A stretch of 64,000 nucleotides of DNA from Streptomyces sp. NRRL S-244. GTDB lineage: Bacteria; Actinomycetota; Actinomycetes; Streptomycetales; Streptomycetaceae. The notes beneath the pieces are model-generated. The model searched no databases. It saw nothing but the letters and a program-made list of their open reading frames with translations, and was not told the origin of the DNA. The position numbers were made by a program, and so were the translations under genes. The stretch covers positions 62,001 to 126,000 of the forward strand of contig NZ_JOCX01000002.1 of NCBI RefSeq assembly GCF_000717915.1, in the 5' to 3' direction. The number at the start of each line of letters is the position of its first letter. The stretch's first letter is position 1. Below are positions 1 to 8,036 of this stretch, in pieces.

Positions 1-1
1 C

Positions 2-226
2 GCCGTGCAGAAGGCGGACGGGGTCAGCGGGCAGGTCTCGGTCTGGCTGGCGATCATCGCCATGCACCTCGTGCTGTGGACCGCCATGCGCTACTCGCTG
101 GTGATCATCCGGGTCATCAAGGACGGCGGCGTCGTCCTCGTGACGCGCCTCGCCGGCATGATGCTCTCCGCGATCGCCGTCCAGCAGATCATCAACGGCG
201 TGCTCCAGGTCATCCACACGGCCTGA
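2..226 (+). CDS. C-terminal end of a MarC-family membrane protein (cut by window edge)
   Basis: Only the last 74 codons are present; the frame is open from base 2 and the true start lies upstream. Two hydrophobic segments are visible (VWLAIIAMHLVLWTAMRYS and the LVTRLAGMMLSAIAVQQII region), the second ending in the IAVQQIINGV motif typical of the last helix of MarC/UPF0056 integral membrane proteins. The family has six helices and no firmly established substrate. A strong intrinsic terminator follows 31 nt after the stop. The family call rests on this short C-terminal motif only. Confidence 0.7.
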   Translation, partial: AVQKADGVSGQVSVWLAIIAMHLVLWTAMRYSLVIIRVIKDGGVVLVTRLAGMMLSAIAVQQIINGVLQVIHTA

Positions 227-257
227 CCGCCGTCCGGCCTGCCCCCGCGCACGCGAA

Positions 258-286
258 CGCCCCCGCACCGGATCGGTGCGGGGGCG
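258..286. terminator. Intrinsic terminator after the MarC-like gene
   Basis: A perfect 13-bp GC-rich stem (CGCCCCCGCACCG against CGGTGCGGGGGCG) with a 3-nt loop GAT. It lies between the converging MarC-like gene and the small minus-strand gene, so it may serve both. Confidence 0.8.
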
Positions 287-317
287 TCGACGTCTTTGTG
301 CGGATGGTGCGGAAGCG

Positions 318-470
318 TCAGGAGGACGCACTCTCGGCCGGTCGGATCAGAATGCGCTGGCCTACGGCGGCCGCCTGCTGCACGATCCGGTTGACGGAGG
401 CCGCGTCCACGACGGTGCTGTCCACGGCAGATCCGTCGACATCGTCCAGGCGCAGAATCTCGAAGCGCAT
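318..470 (-). CDS. Small conserved-looking protein, 50 aa, function unknown
   Basis: A 50-residue protein beginning MRFEILRLDDVDG and ending IRPAESASS. The ATG at 470 is preferred over the longer upstream reading because a purine-rich ribosome site (GAAGGGAGA) lies about 8 nt before it. The composition is balanced and soluble, with many Asp and Val residues, no cysteine, no membrane segment and no recognised domain. The leader upstream is unusually AT-rich for this genome, suggesting its own promoter. It stands alone between converging neighbours. Its size leaves a regulatory peptide or a peptide-precursor role open, but nothing in the sequence decides this. Confidence 0.65.
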   Translation of the reverse strand: MRFEILRLDDVDGSAVDSTVVDAASVNRIVQQAAAVGQRILIRPAESASS

Positions 471-566
471 GGGGCTTCTCCCTTCGTCAGTGTTCTCCTT
501 GCACTGTTCCAACGAAGTGTAAGAGGCAAACATTCCCTACGCTAAAGAAATTTTTTCACTCGCTAA

Positions 567-1424
567 CTAACCTTGCGGGTGTGCGTCCCAGAACGAGGCC
601 AGTGCACCCGCCGTGACCTGCGGATTCTCCGCATTGGGGGAGTGCTCGGTACCCGCCACGATCACCCGGGCCGCACCCAGTCGCCGTGTCATCTCGTCCA
701 TCAGCGGGACCGGCCACGCGTAGTCGACCTCGCCGGACAGCACCAGCTTCGGCAGCTCCACGGCGCTCAGCCCGTCCACCCGGTCCGGCTCGGAGACCAG
801 GATCCGGCCCGTGGAGATCAGCTGCTCGGGCACCGTGGCCAGCCACCGCCCGCGCAGGAACTCGGCGAGCTCGGGGGAGTCGGGCACCGCGTCCTCGGGG
901 TCGAAGGACCGCATCGCCGTCCAGACGCCGGGCATGTCCTCGCGCATCGCCTCCAACGCGGCGACCAGCAGCTTCGTACGCTCCTGCTGGTCCTCGGCGA
1001 TCGCGGCCGGCCCGCTGCTCATCAGCGTGAGGGAGGCGAAGGGCGCCGAGTCGCGCATCACGGCGGCCCGCGCGATCAGCCCGCCCAGCGAGTGGCCGAC
1101 CAGGTGGACCGGACCCCCGTCCACGGCGGCGGCCTGGGCGAGTACGTCCTGCGCGAGCTCCGCCAGCGCGTACGCCGACTCCTCGCGCGGGCCGGGGCTC
1201 TCGTGCTGCCCCCGCCCGTCGACCGCGAGCACCCGGTACCCGGCGGCGGCCAGCGGTTCCAGGAGGCCGATGAAGTCCTCCTTGCTGCCCGTGAACCCGG
1301 GGACCAGCAGGGCGGTGCCGCGGACCGGCTCGCCGGCCTCGTGCACGGCGAAATCGCCGCGGGCGGTGGACAGGAGGTACGCGCGGGCACCGGAGGGCAG
1401 CGTGAGGCGGGGCGGCTTGCTCAT
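567..1424 (-). CDS. Alpha/beta-fold hydrolase
   Basis: A 285-residue soluble alpha/beta hydrolase. The oxyanion loop is seen in VPGFTGSKED (41-50), the nucleophile elbow GHSLGG gives Ser112, the acid is Asp234 (GEVDYAWP), and the base is His261 in GTEHSPNAENP. The length fits the esterase/lipase-like family. The natural substrate cannot be read from sequence. It is transcribed on the minus strand with its own start (MSKPPRLTLP) and is not obviously in an operon; the DEAD-box helicase gene lies upstream on the same strand 118 nt away. Confidence 0.85.
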   Translation of the reverse strand: MSKPPRLTLPSGARAYLLSTARGDFAVHEAGEPVRGTALLVPGFTGSKEDFIGLLEPLAAAGYRVLAVDGRGQHESPGPREESAYALAELAQDVLAQAAAVDGGPVHLVGHSLGGLIARAAVMRDSAPFASLTLMSSGPAAIAEDQQERTKLLVAALEAMREDMPGVWTAMRSFDPEDAVPDSPELAEFLRGRWLATVPEQLISTGRILVSEPDRVDGLSAVELPKLVLSGEVDYAWPVPLMDEMTRRLGAARVIVAGTEHSPNAENPQVTAGALASFWDAHPQG

Positions 1425-1542
1425 GGGCCAGAGGCTACCGGCCCGAGGTTACCGGCGCGTAGGGGCGGTGTGTACGGCCCGGACACGCCGGTGGCCCGGA
1501 CCCCTCGGAAGGGGACCGGGCCACCGGACGGCGCAGCGGGGA

Positions 1543-3690
1543 TCAGGCCTCCGTGGTCTCCGCGGCGGGAGCGACGGCCTTGCGGGTCCGCGTGCGCTTC
1601 GGCTTCGCGGGGGCCTCCTCGGCCACCGGCGCCGCCGGAGCCTCGACGACGGCAGCGGCGGCCTTGCGGGTCCGGGTGCGCTTCGGCTTGGCCGCGGCCT
1701 CCTCGGTCACCGCGACGGCCTCGGCGGCCGGAGCGGCCACCGCGGCCTTGCGGGTCCGCGTGGTGGGCGCGCTGCGGCGGACCTTGACCGGGGGCTCCAC
1801 GGGCGGGGCCACCTGGAAGTCCGGCTCCGGGGCCGCGTCGACGACCTTGCGGGTCCGGGTCCGGCGGGCCTTGACCACGGTCTCCGCGGCCGGAGCCTCG
1901 GCGATCGGGGTCACCTGGGCGAGGACGGGCTTCTGGGTCGGGACCCGGCGGGCCCGGACCGGCTCGGTCTTGACCGGCTCGGCCTTGACGGGCTCGGCCT
2001 GCTGGAACTCCGGCTCCGCGAAGACCGGGGCCTCCGCGACCTTGCGGGTGCGGGTACGGCGGGCCTTGACCGGGGCCTCCTCGGCCGGAGCCTCGGCGAC
2101 GGCGACGGCGACGGGGGCGGCCTCGACGACCGGAGCGACCGGGGCCGCCTCGGCCACGGCGGCGGCCGCGGCAGCAGCGGTGGTCACCGAACGCGTCCGG
2201 CGGCGCCGCGGCTTGCGGGCCTCGTCGCCGGCCGGGGCCTCGGGGGCCTCGGCCACCGGCGTCACGGCAGCGGCCTCGGCGCCGAGATCGGCACCGCCCC
2301 GCGTACGGCGGCGCTGGCGCGGGGTGCGCGTCCGGGCCTCACGCTCCTCGACCGGAGCGGCGGCGGCCGGACCGCGGTCACCGCGACCGCCACGGCCACC
2401 GCGGCCGCCGGTCTCGCCCAGGTCCTCGAGCTCCTCGGCCTTCAGGCCGGCCCGCACGCGCTCGGCGCGCGGCAGGATGCCCTTGGTGCCGGCCGGGATG
2501 TGCAGCTCCTCGAACAGGTGCGCAGACGTGGAGTACGTCTCGACCGGGTCGTGGAAGTCCAGCTCCAGCGCCTTGTTGATCAGCTGCCAGCGCGGGATGT
2601 CGTCCCAGTCGACCAGGGTGACGGCGGTGCCCTTGTTGCCCGCGCGGCCGGTGCGGCCCACGCGGTGCAGGAAGGTCTTCTCGTCTTCCGGCGTCTGGTA
2701 GTTGATGACGTGGGTGACACCCTCGACGTCGATGCCGCGCGCGGCGACGTCGGTGCACACCAGGACGTCGACCTTGCCGTTGCGGAACGCGCGCAGCGCC
2801 TGCTCGCGCGCACCCTGGCCCAGGTCGCCGTGGACGGCGCCGGACGCGAAGCCGCGCTTCTCCAGCTGCTCGGCGATGTCGGCCGCCGTGCGCTTGGTAC
2901 GGCAGAAGATCATGGCCAGCCCGCGGCCCTCGGCCTGCAGGATGCGGGAGACCAGCTCCGGCTTGTCCATGTTGTGCGCACGGAAGACGTGCTGCTTGAT
3001 GTTGGCGACGGTCACGCCCTCGCCCTCGGGCGAGGTGGCGCGGATGTGCGTCGGCTGCGTCATGTACCGGCGGGCCAGGCCGATGACCGCGCCCGGCATG
3101 GTCGCCGAGAACAGCATGGTCTGACGCTTCGGCGGCAGGTAGTTGATGATCTTCTCGACGTCGGGCAGGAAGCCCAGGTCGAGCATCTCGTCGGCCTCGT
3201 CCAGGACGAGGGCCTTGACGTGCGACAGGTCGAGCTTGCGCTGGCCGGCCAGGTCGAGCAGGCGGCCCGGGGTGCCGACGATCACGTCGACGCCCTTCTT
3301 GAGCGCCTCGACCTGCGGCTCGTACGCGCGGCCGCCGTATATGGCGAGGACGCGGACGTTGCGGACCTTGCCCGCGGTCAGCAGGTCGTTGGTGACCTGG
3401 GTGCACAGCTCGCGCGTCGGGACGACGACGAGGGCCTGCGGGGCGTCGGTCAGCTGCTCGGGCGTTGCCCGGCCGGCCTCGACGTCCGCGGGGACGACGA
3501 CCCGCTCCAGCAGCGGAAGGCCGAAACCGAGCGTCTTGCCGGTTCCGGTCTTGGCCTGGCCGATGACGTCCGTGCCGGAAAGGGCGACGGGGAGGGTCAT
3601 CTCCTGGATCGGGAAGGGGGACACAATGCCGACGGCCTCAAGGGCTTCGGCCGTCTCGGGAAAGATCCCGAGGTCTCGGAACGTAGTCAG
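1543..3690 (-). CDS. DEAD-box ATP-dependent RNA helicase with long basic repeat tail
   Basis: RNA-remodelling helicase acting in ribosome assembly, RNA decay or cold adaptation in this family. The Q motif PFPIQEM, Walker A AKTGTGKT (46-53), PTREL, VLDEADEM (about 165), SAT and HRVGRTGR all stand in order. From about residue 427 the protein becomes a low-complexity Ala/Pro/Glu tail holding about seven basic units of the type KARRTRTRK or KPKRTRTRK, probably an RNA-binding arm. Homologues begin TTFRDLGIF, which here follows a CTG codon with AGAGG about 8 nt upstream, so CTG at 3690 is my start; an in-frame ATG at 3789 is the alternative. A leader of about 400 nt lies upstream. Confidence 0.9.
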   Translation of the reverse strand: MTTFRDLGIFPETAEALEAVGIVSPFPIQEMTLPVALSGTDVIGQAKTGTGKTLGFGLPLLERVVVPADVEAGRATPEQLTDAPQALVVVPTRELCTQVTNDLLTAGKVRNVRVLAIYGGRAYEPQVEALKKGVDVIVGTPGRLLDLAGQRKLDLSHVKALVLDEADEMLDLGFLPDVEKIINYLPPKRQTMLFSATMPGAVIGLARRYMTQPTHIRATSPEGEGVTVANIKQHVFRAHNMDKPELVSRILQAEGRGLAMIFCRTKRTAADIAEQLEKRGFASGAVHGDLGQGAREQALRAFRNGKVDVLVCTDVAARGIDVEGVTHVINYQTPEDEKTFLHRVGRTGRAGNKGTAVTLVDWDDIPRWQLINKALELDFHDPVETYSTSAHLFEELHIPAGTKGILPRAERVRAGLKAEELEDLGETGGRGGRGGRGDRGPAAAAPVEEREARTRTPRQRRRTRGGADLGAEAAAVTPVAEAPEAPAGDEARKPRRRRTRSVTTAAAAAAAVAEAAPVAPVVEAAPVAVAVAEAPAEEAPVKARRTRTRKVAEAPVFAEPEFQQAEPVKAEPVKTEPVRARRVPTQKPVLAQVTPIAEAPAAETVVKARRTRTRKVVDAAPEPDFQVAPPVEPPVKVRRSAPTTRTRKAAVAAPAAEAVAVTEEAAAKPKRTRTRKAAAAVVEAPAAPVAEEAPAKPKRTRTRKAVAPAAETTEA

Positions 3691-4094
3691 GGTGCTGCCT
3701 CTTCTGTGAGACGCGGCGCGAGGCGGCGAGGGGGGTCGTACCGTGCCTGGCTTGCAGTACTGCGCCCTCCCAGAAATCGGGAGAGCCATTACGAAGCTGC
3801 GCGGGACCACTGGCCTTCGCTCAAGCGCTTGTGCCGCTGAGGGGGCCCCTCGTGGAGAGGTCGTACGCATGGACGTACGCATCACGCCGAGGGCGGTCGG
3901 GTGGAGCCGATCGGGCCACCGACCGGGCATCCTCATTCGGATGGCCCGCCGAGTATCCGGCAGGCGCATTACCACTGTACCCCGGAATCGCGCAGGTGTG
4001 TCGGGTGAATTCACCTGGTAGTCGCGTTTAGGCGGACCCGTAGTGACCTGATGCGGTGCCTTGAGCGGGGTTCCGGCGGGCTATTGTGCGGAGC
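3691..4094. promoter_or_regulatory. Intergenic region between divergent helicase and ferritin-like genes
   Basis: About 400 bp without a convincing gene. On the plus strand TTGAGC (4061-4066), 16 nt and TATTGT (4083-4088) make a promoter placing transcription at or next to the ATG at 4095, i.e. a leaderless mRNA. A perfect 12-bp palindrome GGTGAATTCACC sits at 4004-4015, a possible operator. On the minus strand the helicase message would carry a long 5' leader, as is common for DEAD-box cold-shock helicases. The direct repeat CGTACGCAT occurs twice near 3865-3885. Confidence 0.5.
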
Positions 4095-4853
4095 ATGTCG
4101 ACCGTTGAAAACGCATCGCCCTCCGACGACAGCGCCGGCGCCGAGGCGACCGGGATCGCCGCCCAGGACTGGGTCACCGCCTCCGCCTCGCCGCAGTACC
4201 GGGCAGCCGTCGTGGACCTGCTGGGAGCGCTCGCGTACGGAGAGCTCGCGGCCTTCGAGCGCCTGGCGGAGGACGCGAAGCTCGCGCCCACCCTCGACGA
4301 CAAGGCCGAGCTCGCGAAGATGGCCTCCGCGGAGTTCCACCACTTCGAGCGGCTGCGCGACCGCCTCGCGGCGATCGACGCCGAGCCCACCGCCGCCATG
4401 GAGCCCTTCGCCAAGGGCGTCGACGACTTCCACCGCCAGACCGCGCCCTCGGACTGGCTGGAGGGCCTGGTCAAGGCCTACGTCGGCGACTCCATCGCCA
4501 GCGACTTCTACCGCGAGGTCGCCACCCACCTGGACACCGACACCCGCGCCCTCGTCGTGAGCGTGCTCGACGACACCGGCCACGGCGGCTTCGCCGTCGA
4601 GAAGGTGCGCGCCGCCATCGAGGCCGACCCGCGCTGCGGCGGCCGGCTCGCGCTGTGGGCCCGCCGGCTGATGGGCGAGGCGCTCTCGCAGGCGCAGCGC
4701 GTGGTCGCCGAGCGCGACGCGCTCTCCACGATGCTGGTGGGCGGTGTGGACGGGATGGCGGCCGGCTTCGACCTGGCGGCCGTCGGCGAGATGTTCACCC
4801 GGATCACCAAGGCGCACACCAAGCGCATGGCCGCACTGGGCCTCGCCGCCTGA
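4095..4853 (+). CDS. Ferritin-like (MiaE-type) fold protein
   Basis: A 252-residue all-helical protein of the actinobacterial ferritin-like family related to MiaE-type diiron proteins. Glu/His pairs that could bind iron are visible in AYGELAAFERLAED, ASAEFHHFERL and the C-terminal FTRITKAHTKR. No iron-storage signature is seen and the reaction is unknown. The start MSTVENAS is chosen because TATTGT lies 6 nt upstream, typical of leaderless initiation; an in-frame GTG 9 nt earlier is less likely. A very strong 23-bp hairpin terminates it. Confidence 0.75.
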   Translation: MSTVENASPSDDSAGAEATGIAAQDWVTASASPQYRAAVVDLLGALAYGELAAFERLAEDAKLAPTLDDKAELAKMASAEFHHFERLRDRLAAIDAEPTAAMEPFAKGVDDFHRQTAPSDWLEGLVKAYVGDSIASDFYREVATHLDTDTRALVVSVLDDTGHGGFAVEKVRAAIEADPRCGGRLALWARRLMGEALSQAQRVVAERDALSTMLVGGVDGMAAGFDLAAVGEMFTRITKAHTKRMAALGLAA

Positions 4854-4879
4854 TCGTTTTACCTGCCGGTCCTCACCTG

Positions 4880-4929
4880 CTCGTACGTCGGCCCCGGCGC
4901 GGAATCCCGCGCCGGGGCCGACGTACGAG
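4880..4929. terminator. Very strong bidirectional terminator
   Basis: A perfect 23-bp inverted repeat (left arm 4880-4902, right arm 4907-4929) with a 4-nt AATC loop, between the converging ferritin-like gene and the small membrane protein gene. There is no clear U-tract, as is usual in Streptomyces. Confidence 0.85.
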
Positions 4930-4979
4930 GTGACGTAGTACGGGTGCGGCCGGGCGCACGGGCCCGGCCGGAGGGCCGG

Positions 4980-5282
4980 TCAGCCCTGCGAGGGGAGCGA
5001 AAACGGAGCCCTGCGGGATGAGCGCCGGGCTCCCGTGCCCGGGCGCAGCAGCAGCGACAGCACCACCGCGGACACCAGCACCGAGCCGACCAGGGTCGCG
5101 AAGAGCGTGTTGTGCCCCGGGCCGAGCGCGAACTGTGTCAGGTACGCCCCGAAGAGGGCGCCCAGGACCCCGCTGACCAGCACCATCCTCGGGGACGGCA
5201 GCCGCCGGGCCAGCACTCGCAGGGCCACTCCGGCAAGGGCGAGGCCCAGGAGGGCGGAGCCGAGCGCTTCCAACAGCAGCAT
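4980..5282 (-). CDS. Small integral membrane protein
   Basis: A 100-residue protein starting MLLLEALGSALLGL, with three predicted membrane helices (about 3-22, 30-50 and 58-82) and a basic C-terminal tail RPGTGARRSSRRAP. The ATG at 5282 is chosen over an upstream in-frame start because GGGAG stands 7 nt before it. Glycine-rich helices recall small transglycosylase-associated (GlsB/YeaQ-like) proteins, but the match is weak and no function is assigned. Confidence 0.65.
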   Translation of the reverse strand: MLLLEALGSALLGLALAGVALRVLARRLPSPRMVLVSGVLGALFGAYLTQFALGPGHNTLFATLVGSVLVSAVVLSLLLRPGTGARRSSRRAPFSLPSQG

Positions 5283-5347
5283 GGGGGTCTCCCGCAGGTC
5301 AGGGGCAAACCGGTTCACTGCGGTCCTACCCGAAGCGGAGGAAAGGG

Positions 5348-5381
5348 AAACGGCCCGGTGGAATCAACCACCGGGCCGTTT
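5348..5381. terminator. Intrinsic terminator of the DUF3107 gene
   Basis: A 14-bp stem AAACGGCCCGGTGG against CCACCGGGCCGTTT with a 6-nt loop. It reads toward the minus-strand downstream side of the DUF3107 gene and ends in a short T/A run on either strand. Confidence 0.8.
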
Positions 5382-5414
5382 CACCCAGTTCTTCCGAATG
5401 CCGGTCGCGATGCG

Positions 5415-5642
5415 TCAGAGCGCGCCGAATCCGACCTTGCGCACGCTCGGCTCGCCCAGGTCGACGTACGACAGGCGGTCGGCCGGCACCAGGACCTTGC
5501 GGCCCTTGTTGTCGGTGAGGCTCAGCAGCGGCTCCGAACCGGTCAGCGCGGCGGTGACGATGCGCTCCAGCTCCTCGGCGCTCAAGTCGCTCTCCAGCAC
5601 GATCTCCCGGGGTGCGTGCTGCACGCCGATCTTGACCTCCAC
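5415..5642 (-). CDS. DUF3107 family protein
   Basis: A 75-residue protein, MEVKIGVQHAPREIVLE at the start and VRKVGFGAL at the end, matching the small actinobacterial DUF3107 family in length and pattern. It carries an alpha/beta layout with no membrane segment. The family is widely conserved next to TetR and DEAD-box helicase genes in Streptomyces and has no known reaction. A terminator lies directly downstream. Confidence 0.85.
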   Translation of the reverse strand: MEVKIGVQHAPREIVLESDLSAEELERIVTAALTGSEPLLSLTDNKGRKVLVPADRLSYVDLGEPSVRKVGFGAL

Positions 5643-5785
5643 GGCTTTGTCCCTCCGATGGTCGGTTGTGCGCGATCAGCCGCGCCGTACCCGGACCACA
5701 TTAGCCCGGAGAGGGGACCCGGATGCGGCGCTCCGGACACGCTCGCAGCGAACACCGGCGGGTCAGGCGCCCCCGGTCGTGCCGA

Positions 5786-5840
5786 GGTCAGGCCCGCGCC
5801 GCCCGGTCAGGCCCGCGCCGCCCGCGCGCCCGGTCAGGCC
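5786..5840. repeat. 19-bp tandem repeat overlapping the end of the TetR gene
   Basis: Two head-to-tail copies of GGTCAGGCCCGCGCCGCCC (5786-5804 and 5805-5823), followed by a partial copy at 5832-5840. The partial copy contains the stop codon of the TetR gene (TCA on the plus strand at 5834-5836), so the repeat looks like duplicated gene-end sequence. Confidence 0.8.
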
Positions 5841-6490
5841 TGCGGTGCCTGGCCGCCCTCCGTGCCGTGCAGCGGGAAGCCGGCGATGCCGCGCCAGGCC
5901 AGCGAGGTCAGCAGGCCCACCGCCGTGTCCCGGGCGACCGGGCTCTCGCTGGAGAGCCAGTACCGGGCGACGACCTGCGAGACCCCGCCCAGGCCCACGG
6001 CCAGCAGCATCGACTCGTCCTTGGACAGGCCGGTGTCCTCGGCGATGACGTCGGAGATGGCCTCGGCGCACTGGAGCGAGACGCGGTCGACGCGCTCGCG
6101 CACCGCCGGCTCGTTCGTCAGGTCGGACTCGAAGACCAGCCGGAACGCGCCGCCCTCGTCCTCCACGTACGCGAAGTAGGCGTCCATGGTCGCGGCCACG
6201 CGCAGCTTGTTGTCCGTCGTCGACGCGAGCGCCGTGCGCACGGCGAGCAGCAGGGCCTCGCAGTGCTGGTCCAGCAGCGCCAGGTAGAGGTCGAGCTTGC
6301 CCGGGAAGTGCTGGTACAGCACGGGCTTGCTGACGCCGGCCCGCTCCGCGATGTCGTCCATCGCGGCCGCGTGGTAACCCTGCGCGACGAAGACCTCCTG
6401 GGCCGCGCCCAGGAGCTGATTGCGTCGGGCTCGGCGCGGCAGTCGCGTGCCCCGGGGACGCGCTGCCTCCGTCTGCTCGATGGCTGTCAC
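5834..6490 (-). CDS. TetR-family transcriptional regulator
   Basis: A 218-residue repressor. The N-terminal helix-turn-helix is clear: ARRNQLLGAAQEVFVAQGYHAAAMDDIAERAGVSKPVLYQHF, with the recognition helix VSKPVLYQHFPGK. The rest is the helical ligand-binding and dimer domain. I take the GTG at 6490 (VTAIEQTEAARP), 4 nt after GGGAGG, rather than the GTG 12 nt upstream. The ligand is unknown; likely targets are its own promoter or neighbouring genes. Its stop codon lies in a short tandem repeat. Confidence 0.9.
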   Translation of the reverse strand: MTAIEQTEAARPRGTRLPRRARRNQLLGAAQEVFVAQGYHAAAMDDIAERAGVSKPVLYQHFPGKLDLYLALLDQHCEALLLAVRTALASTTDNKLRVAATMDAYFAYVEDEGGAFRLVFESDLTNEPAVRERVDRVSLQCAEAISDVIAEDTGLSKDESMLLAVGLGGVSQVVARYWLSSESPVARDTAVGLLTSLAWRGIAGFPLHGTEGGQAPQA

Positions 6491-6627
6491 GCCGCCTCCC
6501 ACTTTCTCTCAGAACACAGTGCGCCATGCGCCGCGCGGCCATCGTACTTTTCGGTAACCGAATCTGTAGGGTCCAAGCCGAGTTTTCTCGCTGTGCGGAC
6601 CGTGTACGGACTGCCCGGAGACGCTGG

Positions 6628-6843
6628 TCAGCGGTAGTCGTCCTCGTCCAGGGTCACCACCCGCGCCTGCTCGGCGGCGTCCCCGTCCGCGGCTTCGTCG
6701 CGGTCCACCCCGGTGACCCGGTCGTCGTCGTCCGGCTGCAACTCGGCCAGCTGTTCCGCCGCATCGGCCTCGGGCGCCTCGGCGTCGAGGGTCTCCGGGA
6801 AGCGCTCCTGGAAGGTTTCCGGCTCCGCGGGGTCGACGGTCAT
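6628..6843 (-). CDS. Small acidic hypothetical protein
   Basis: A 71-residue highly acidic protein (MTVDPAEPETFQERF to ARVVTLDEDDYR), rich in Asp, Glu and Ala and apparently disordered. GGGGATCC and GGGAAGAAGGGGA purine stretches precede the ATG. No domain or membrane segment is recognised. It lies between the TetR gene and a divergent hydrolase gene. Codon use is normal for the genome, which supports real coding. Confidence 0.6.
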   Translation of the reverse strand: MTVDPAEPETFQERFPETLDAEAPEADAAEQLAELQPDDDDRVTGVDRDEAADGDAAEQARVVTLDEDDYR

Positions 6844-7005
6844 GTGGATCCCCTTCTTCCCTCGCCCCTCCTGGGCCTGCCTCGTCGGTGGCCTGCCTCA
6901 TCTATGAGCGTAGGAGGATCGCGGATACCCCGCTACGCGGATCCCCAAGCATCTGTGACGCCGAACACAAGAGTCCGGACGTGATCGTCTCGTAACATTG
7001 GCCGC

Positions 7006-8031
7006 ATGTCTTCGACCGAGCTGCCGGGTGTGCGATCCGCATCCGAAGCGTCCCCCCAGGTGGGAGCCGTCCACGTCGCCGAGGGGGAGCAACTGCGCAC
7101 CGCGGTGCTGCCCGGACTGGAGCTCGCCGTCCGGTCCCGGCCCCCGCTGCGCACGGGTCTGCCGCCCGCGCTGTTCGTGCACGGACTCGGCGGTTCGTCG
7201 ACGAACTGGACGGACCTCATGGCACAGCTGGAGGACAGCGTCGACGGCGAGGCCCTCGACCTGCCCGGCTTCGGCTGGTCCCCGCCGCCCGCCGACCGGG
7301 ACTACTCGGTCACGGCGCTGGCCCGCGCTGTCATCCGGCACCTCGACGCCGCCGACCGCGGCCCCGTCCACCTCTTCGGGAACTCCCTCGGCGGCGCCGT
7401 CTCCACCCGCGTCGCGGCCGTCCGCCCCGACCTGGTGCGCACGCTCACGCTGATCTCGCCCGCGCTGCCCGAGCTGCGCGTGCAGAAGTCGGCCGTGCCG
7501 ACCGCCCTGCTCGCCGTACCCGGGATGGCCTCGCTGGTCGGCCGGCTCACCCGCGGGCTGAGCGCCGAGGAGCGCACCCGCGGGGTGACGGCCCTCTGCT
7601 ACGGGGACCCCTCCCGGGTGTCGCAGGAGGGCTTCGCGCACGCCGTCGCGGAGATGGAGCGGCGGATGGCCCTGCCGTACTTCTGGGACGCGATGACCCG
7701 CTCCTCGCGCGGCATCGTCGACGCGTACACCCTCGGCGGCCAGCACGGGCTGTGGCGCCAGGCGCAGCGGGTGCTCGCCCCGACCCTGCTGGTCTACGGT
7801 GGCCGGGACCAACTGGTCTCGTACCGTATGGCGCGCAAGGCGGCTGCGGCCTTCCGGGGTTCGCGGCTCCTGACCCTGCCCGAGGCCGGGCACGTGGCGA
7901 TGATGGAGTACCCGGAGCTGGTGGCGCAGGCCTTCCGGGAGCTGCTGCACGACACCGACCCGGACACGTACGACACGCGTGACACGCGCGATACGCCGGG
8001 CATCCGGGACACCGAAGACGGCAGAGGCTGA
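7006..8031 (+). CDS. Alpha/beta-fold hydrolase
   Basis: A 341-residue hydrolase with FVHGLGGSSTNW (57-68) as oxyanion loop, nucleophile elbow GNSLGG (Ser128), acid Asp268 in YGGRDQLV and base His296 in EAGHVAMM. The family includes epoxide-hydrolase-like and ester-bond enzymes; the substrate is unknown. TAACAT lies 7 nt before the ATG, indicating a leaderless mRNA. The C-terminal end is a short DT-rich repeat (DTDPDTYDTRDTRDT). The DUF3152 gene starts 5 nt after the stop, so the two are probably co-transcribed. Confidence 0.85.
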   Translation: MSSTELPGVRSASEASPQVGAVHVAEGEQLRTAVLPGLELAVRSRPPLRTGLPPALFVHGLGGSSTNWTDLMAQLEDSVDGEALDLPGFGWSPPPADRDYSVTALARAVIRHLDAADRGPVHLFGNSLGGAVSTRVAAVRPDLVRTLTLISPALPELRVQKSAVPTALLAVPGMASLVGRLTRGLSAEERTRGVTALCYGDPSRVSQEGFAHAVAEMERRMALPYFWDAMTRSSRGIVDAYTLGGQHGLWRQAQRVLAPTLLVYGGRDQLVSYRMARKAAAAFRGSRLLTLPEAGHVAMMEYPELVAQAFRELLHDTDPDTYDTRDTRDTPGIRDTEDGRG

Positions 8032-8036
8032 GGACC

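Noticed and set aside
811..3840. A 1009-codon plus-strand frame over the hydrolase and helicase genes
   Set aside because: Leu/Gly/Arg-rich translation with no motif; the minus strand carries all DEAD-box motifs.
4004..4015. 12-bp palindrome GGTGAATTCACC as a defined operator
   Set aside because: Perfect but short, single, and not placed on a recognised promoter box; listed only as a possibility.
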